From: Acidobacteriota bacterium
Lineage (GTDB): Bacteria > Acidobacteriota > Terriglobia > Terriglobales > Acidobacteriaceae
DNA: 64,000 nt
Direction: 5' to 3'
NCBI GenBank assembly: GCA_013289765.1
Contig: JABCZI010000011.1
Coordinates: 111,442 to 175,441 of the forward strand
Positions 61,331 through 64,000 of this stretch are shown in pieces (within the stretch, counting starts at the first letter, position 1; each line of letters opens with the position of its first letter). The notes under the pieces are model-generated. The model did no database searches, was not told where the DNA came from, and worked only from the letters and a program-made list of their open reading frames with translations. The translations under genes were made by a program, and so were the position numbers.

Positions 61331-64000
61331 CTACTTCCCTGGAGAATTCTGAATCAACACCAGATCAGAAGGAGAATCTCCGCGCACCAGGGCCAGGCTC
61401 TTGCCATCGGGCGACCATTGATAAGAGTAGATTTTGAGGGAACCGAAGTTCGTCAACTGCCGGCCGTGGCCGCCGTCCAGGGGTTGCAGCCACAAATTGT
61501 CCACTCCCTTTTCACGGACAGGGTAGACGATCCCTTTGCCGTCGGGGCTGAAGCGGGGTTGCCCCTGATGCCGCGGGTCGTACTCGAACCTTCGCAGGAC
61601 CTGGCCGGAATCAAGAGAAACCAGGGAGAGCGTTGGCCTCTGGGCTTTGAAATCGTAGGTGCCCAGCACAACGGTCTTTCCGTCGCGGGCAACGTCAAAA
61701 CCGGCGTTGAATTCCGCAAACTCCTGTGTAACTCGTTCCGGCTGACCTCCGTTGATGGACACTTTCATATAGGCAGGAACGGTCATATCTAAATAGAAGA
61801 CGGTTTTGCCATCCGGGGAGCACATCGGAAACATATCTCTCTTGCCCTCGGTGAGACGGTGCAATCCGGTGCCGTCCACTTCACTGCGCCAGATGTTCAA
61901 CGAGAGGGTTTTTGACATCCCGCGCACGAAAACAAGGTGGCCGTCGCTGCAGCTGTTAGGCTGTAGCGCCGCAGACTCCTTTTCGGAAGCGATCTCCCCC
62001 TTGAGTTCGCCGTTCGGGCTGATCTCCCGAATGGATGACCCCTGATCGGTGAACAGATTGCCATCTCTCGCCCAGGCGACCACCGGCACGGGGTCTCCCG
62101 AAGTAACCTGCCTGGCGTCGGAGTAATCGGCCTTTAGGCCTGAACTCACATAAACGTCGCGCACCGACTGGCGCATGACGGTGGCAATGGTCGCGCCGTC
62201 GGCGGAGACACTCAAGTTGGCATAGTCATTCGTGTCGGCGGTAATCGGACGAAACTTGCCATCCGGATAACTGATCAGCCCAACCTGCTGCCGGCTGAAG
62301 GTTGTTTCCCTGCTTGAGAAAATTACTGCCAAGGCTCTTCCGTCGGGCAGCCAGGACAAGTTGGTTAGCAGTGTGTATGGCGGCCTGGATATCGTCCTCC
62401 GGGCACCGGTATCCGGATCAATCGAAATCAGTGCGCTTATGCTGTCTTCCGCCTGATCGAAGATCGTACCGACGATCGCCTTTCCATCCGGCGACCAGGC
62501 TGAATCCGACACCACATTGGCCGTCGGACCGGCGAAAATGCTCTTTTCGTTGCTGCCGTCGGCATTTGCGATGAGGAGATGGTACTTGCCAGGGTCGGGA
62601 TCGTTGGCGCGTATGAAAGCGAAGCGCCGCCCGTCGGAAGAAAAACTTGGATTCGTGTCTATATCCTTGACCAGAAGTTGTTGAGTTCCACCCAGCACGG
62701 GGATGCGGTATAGATCGTACTCCTGAGACGCCGGACCGCTGACCGATTGGGTATGCGAAAAGTAAATGTGGCTGCCATCGGGAGAGAAGCGCAGGGCGGA
62801 GTAATGCACATGCCCTGGCGGAATGATCTGCACGTTGCTTTCGCTGGCCAGATGGCGCAGCCACAATGATTCATTACCCTCGCTATTCAGCACGTAGGCC
62901 AGGTAGTTTCCGTCGGGAGACATGGCCCCGAGCCGCGCATTGTGAGTGCCGTTGATCTTGGTGATCTTGATGCTCTGGAAAGGCTGGCTTCGGGCGAAAA
63001 ATAAGCTGTATATGCCGAATGCAGCCGCGGCGATCAGTAGCAGCACGACGGCGACCATGACTCCAACGCCGGCTTTATGCTGGCGCGCGGCCGCGACCAG
63101 GGCCGAACCACTGGAGCCACGCTCGGCTCCTGCGACGGGCACGTTTGCACTCGAAACGCGAACGGCCCCGGAATCCTGAACCTGGAGCCTTCCCGATTCG
63201 GTGTCGCGCTTGAGCCGCTTGAGATCGCTTCTAAGTTCGGCCGCGGCTTGGTAGCGCAGTTCGCGATCCTTCTCCAGCAGCTTGCTGATGATGTCTTCCA
63301 GCTTGGGTGGTACTGTCGGATTCAAACGTATCGGCGGCAGCGGAGTTCGATTGAGGATACCGTCGAAGATGGTTGCCGAAGTTTCTCCCGGGAAAGGCAA
63401 GGCTCCTGTGGCCATCTCATACAGCACTGTCCCGAAGGAAAATAAATCGGTGCGGCCATCGAGGTCCTTACCCTTGGCCTGCTCCGGGGACATGTAAGCG
63501 ATGGTGCCAACCGCCGCGCCGGGGCTTGTCAGAAGCTCATGGCTGTCGGCGATGGTGGCCGCTGTGGGCCCCACCGACTGCGCTTTCGGCAGGAGGGCTA
63601 CTTTGGCCAGCCCAAAGTCCAGGATCTTGGCGTGCCCCCGTTTGGTGATAAAGATATTAGCGGGCTTAATATCGCGATGAACAATACCGCCGGTGTGCGC
63701 GGCGTCCAGCGCATCGGCCACCTCGATGGCTATCTCCAGCAGGGTCTCAGTCTCTAATGGTCGTCCCGCGATGCGGTGCCTGAGTGTGACGCCATCGAGA
63801 AACTCCATCACGATGAACGTCTGCCCATCCTGCTCGTTGATTTCATGAATTGTGCAAATGTTGGGATGGTTCAGAGCAGAAGCGGCCTTTGCTTCACGGC
63901 GAAAGCGGCTCAAGACTTGAGCATCTTTGGCCACTTCGTCGGGCAAAAACTTCAACGCAACAAAGCGATCGAGTTTGGTGTCCTCGGCTTTGAATACTAC
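61331..64000 (-). CDS. Ser/Thr protein kinase with PD40 (WD40-like) beta-propeller repeats (5' end outside window)
   Basis: At least 889 aa; the frame stays open to the window edge, so the start and the first glycine-rich loop are missing. Kinase motifs: the catalytic Lys in [17 protein letters not shown] (catalytic loop), DFGLAKV and [23 protein letters not shown] helix ([20 protein letters not shown]) separates the cytoplasmic kinase from an extracytoplasmic propeller with repeated SPDGK-type PD40 units (for example [32 protein letters not shown]). Such fusions are abundant in Acidobacteria and sense envelope signals. FHA proteins such as the one at 4269 are typical partners of such kinases (inference). 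Confidence 0.93.
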   Translation of the reverse strand, partial: VVFKAEDTKLDRFVALKFLPDEVAKDAQVLSRFRREAKAASALNHPNICTIHEINEQDGQTFIVMEFLDGVTLRHRIAGRPLETETLLEIAIEVADALDAAHTGGIVHRDIKPANIFITKRGHAKILDFGLAKVALLPKAQSVGPTAATIADSHELLTSPGAAVGTIAYMSPEQAKGKDLDGRTDLFSFGTVLYEMATGALPFPGETSATIFDGILNRTPLPPIRLNPTVPPKLEDIISKLLEKDRELRYQAAAELRSDLKRLKRDTESGRLQVQDSGAVRVSSANVPVAGAERGSSGSALVAAARQHKAGVGVMVAVVLLLIAAAAFGIYSLFFARSQPFQSIKITKINGTHNARLGAMSPDGNYLAYVLNSEGNESLWLRHLASESNVQIIPPGHVHYSALRFSPDGSHIYFSHTQSVSGPASQEYDLYRIPVLGGTQQLLVKDIDTNPSFSSDGRRFAFIRANDPDPGKYHLLIANADGSNEKSIFAGPTANVVSDSAWSPDGKAIVGTIFDQAEDSISALISIDPDTGARRTISRPPYTLLTNLSWLPDGRALAVIFSSRETTFSRQQVGLISYPDGKFRPITADTNDYANLSVSADGATIATVMRQSVRDVYVSSGLKADYSDARQVTSGDPVPVVAWARDGNLFTDQGSSIREISPNGELKGEIASEKESAALQPNSCSDGHLVFVRGMSKTLSLNIWRSEVDGTGLHRLTEGKRDMFPMCSPDGKTVFYLDMTVPAYMKVSINGGQPERVTQEFAEFNAGFDVARDGKTVVLGTYDFKAQRPTLSLVSLDSGQVLRRFEYDPRHQGQPRFSPDGKGIVYPVREKGVDNLWLQPLDGGHGRQLTNFGSLKIYSYQWSPDGKSLALVRGDSPSDLVLIQNSPGK

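Overview
The window looks like a chromosomal segment from a member of the Acidobacteriota (Terriglobia/Koribacter-like). This is inferred from gene types, not from a marker gene. The main clues are a CadC-type winged-helix regulator fused to membrane helices, a very large Oar-like TonB-dependent receptor with an N-terminal carboxypeptidase-regulatory domain, a Ser/Thr kinase fused to PD40/WD40-like repeats, a DUF1111 di-haem protein, and many FHA/PAS/GGDEF signalling proteins. Both window edges cut genes: an Lhr-type helicase on the left and the Ser/Thr kinase on the right.

1-28 kb is ordinary chromosome rich in signalling. It runs from the helicase end and the winged-helix regulator to a GtrA/CDP-alcohol phosphotransferase pair, an FHA-GAF-sigma54 activator and an M23 peptidase. 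A co-oriented signalling cluster follows (7.6-20.3 kb): hybrid histidine kinase, receiver-PilZ protein, PAS-GGDEF-EAL, MASE1-PAS-GAF-GGDEF, FixJ-type and NarL-type regulators, a small Fis-type protein and an NtrC-type activator. Cyclic-di-GMP turnover and phosphorelay are the common theme. Next come tRNA-Ala, pyrG, kdsA, a tldD/pmbA pair separated by a decayed four-helix-bundle gene, a PilZ protein and a second NarL-type regulator whose receiver lacks the phosphorylatable Asp.

28.3-51.2 kb is accessory DNA stacked behind tRNA-Ser(GGA). A 23-bp exact copy of the tRNA 3' end lies at 37552-37574, so 28335-37574 is a 9.2-kb integrated element. It carries a tyrosine integrase, an excisionase, an HNH protein, several small HTH proteins, a glycosyltransferase-like gene, unknown genes and a serine recombinase. 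Most of these lie in one leftward operon behind a recognisable promoter/operator. A third copy of the tRNA end (20 bp exact) at 41029-41048 and a degenerate fourth near 50825-50848 suggest serial integration. The second segment (37.6-41.0 kb) holds an integrase remnant fused tail-to-tail to a truncated SRAP gene, a frame-disrupted three-TM/winged-helix pair and a HhH-GPD-like protein. The third segment (41-51 kb) is bracketed by two diverged 329-bp direct repeats. It holds redox and surface genes: DUF255 and thioredoxin-like secreted proteins, an OsmC-family gene with an in-frame TGA at its conserved Cys, a DUF3494 ice-binding-like protein, a cupredoxin-like protein and a di-haem cytochrome c.

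51-64 kb returns to metabolic and envelope genes: a benzoate-CoA-ligase-like enzyme with a DUF1579-like secreted protein, a secreted DUF711-like protein, the TonB receptor, the DUF1111 di-haem protein and the kinase. Short MITE-like repeats with a shared 'aagcccgtttctgg' core sit between these genes.

No rRNA, CRISPR array, retron or complete known defence system was seen. The observations most worth checking are the TGA-containing OsmC gene with a SECIS-like hairpin (selenoprotein or pseudogene), the tandem tRNA-Ser islands, and a run of five stem-loops in the first island that all present GGA in their loops.
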